Shown piece after piece: positions 63,901-64,000 of a stretch of DNA of 64,000 nt. Made by a program: the position numbers and the translations under genes. The notes beneath the pieces were generated by a model, which had not been told where the DNA came from, searched no databases, and worked only from the letters and a program-made list of their open reading frames with translations. The DNA lies in contig NZ_JAJAQC010000012.1 in the NCBI RefSeq assembly GCF_027604915.1, forward strand, positions 97,295-161,294, given 5' to 3'. Numbering within the stretch: the stretch's first letter is position 1; each line of letters starts with the position of its first letter. The DNA is from Streptomonospora mangrovi (GTDB lineage Bacteria; Actinomycetota; Actinomycetes; Streptosporangiales; Streptosporangiaceae).

Positions 63901-63923
63901 CCGCGCCGCCCGGCCCGGCGCGG
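63901..63923 (+). terminator. hairpin after helY
   Basis: CCGCGCCG, 7-nt loop, CGGCGCGG, 2 nt after the helY stop. The rest of the window to 64000 is GC-rich with no gene seen. Confidence 0.5.
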
Positions 63924-64000
63924 TCGCGGGGGCGGGGGGCCGGTGCGACCGCGCCCGCCGGGCCGCCGCGCCCGCGCGGCCGCCCCGCTCCGCGCCTTCG

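Overview
The window is a high-GC actinobacterial chromosome segment. The complete Pup-proteasome locus, Dop and PafA, the two-gene Tat operon, AldO, Ku with a stand-alone LigD-type polymerase, a type I-E-like CRISPR repeat and a garA-BFN-MerR-gcvP core all point to Actinomycetia. The overall look resembles Nocardiopsaceae or other Streptosporangiales, but the family is an inference. Many genes carry a TANNNT -10 box 6-8 nt before ATG or GTG, which suggests frequent leaderless transcripts.

Layout. 1-4.4 kb: the N-terminal part of a HelD/HelR-type RNA polymerase recycling ATPase, then a duplicated Trp-codon leader with an attenuator-like terminator in front of a fused trpEG, a uronate-dehydrogenase-like SDR and a 46-aa membrane protein. 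4.6-10.8 kb: thyX, a CDP-alcohol phosphatidyltransferase, a mannose-1-phosphate guanylyltransferase with a degenerate phosphomannomutase half, garA and a bifunctional nuclease. 10.9-16 kb: an NHEJ set (ATP ligase, Ku, Pol domain) with aldO and a membrane protein, sitting inside the conserved garA-to-gcvP neighbourhood. 16.3-20.4 kb: a MerR regulator of the Rv1830 type, then a glycine riboswitch and gcvP.

20.6-25 kb: a TPR protein, a small alpha/beta hydrolase, a DUF5999 protein, endonuclease V and a CRISPR array of 10 repeats without cas genes nearby. 25.2-32.3 kb: lutABC for lactate use, with an extra ORF wedged between lutB and lutC, a NADAR-domain protein, a Cys-rich MarR regulator and an EamA transporter. 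32.3-39.9 kb (minus strand): a ThrE-like exporter, a MacB/FtsX-type ABC transporter and a NarL-type two-component system with a very long C/G homopolymer region between kinase and regulator.

39.9-64 kb: a RecB-like nuclease, an M50 protease with CBS domains, a SLOG protein with an XRE-TPR regulator, a small gene behind a DosR/DevR-like box, polyphosphate glucokinase, and then trmI, mpa/arc, dop, pup, prcB, prcA, pafA, an FKBP lipoprotein, a DUF3866 protein, a fused pafBC, a small membrane protein, tatA, tatC, a DUF397 protein and helY. In this last block Pup is deamidated by Dop, ligated by PafA, recognised by Mpa/ARC and degraded in PrcAB, while PafBC is the DNA-damage regulator encoded at the same locus.
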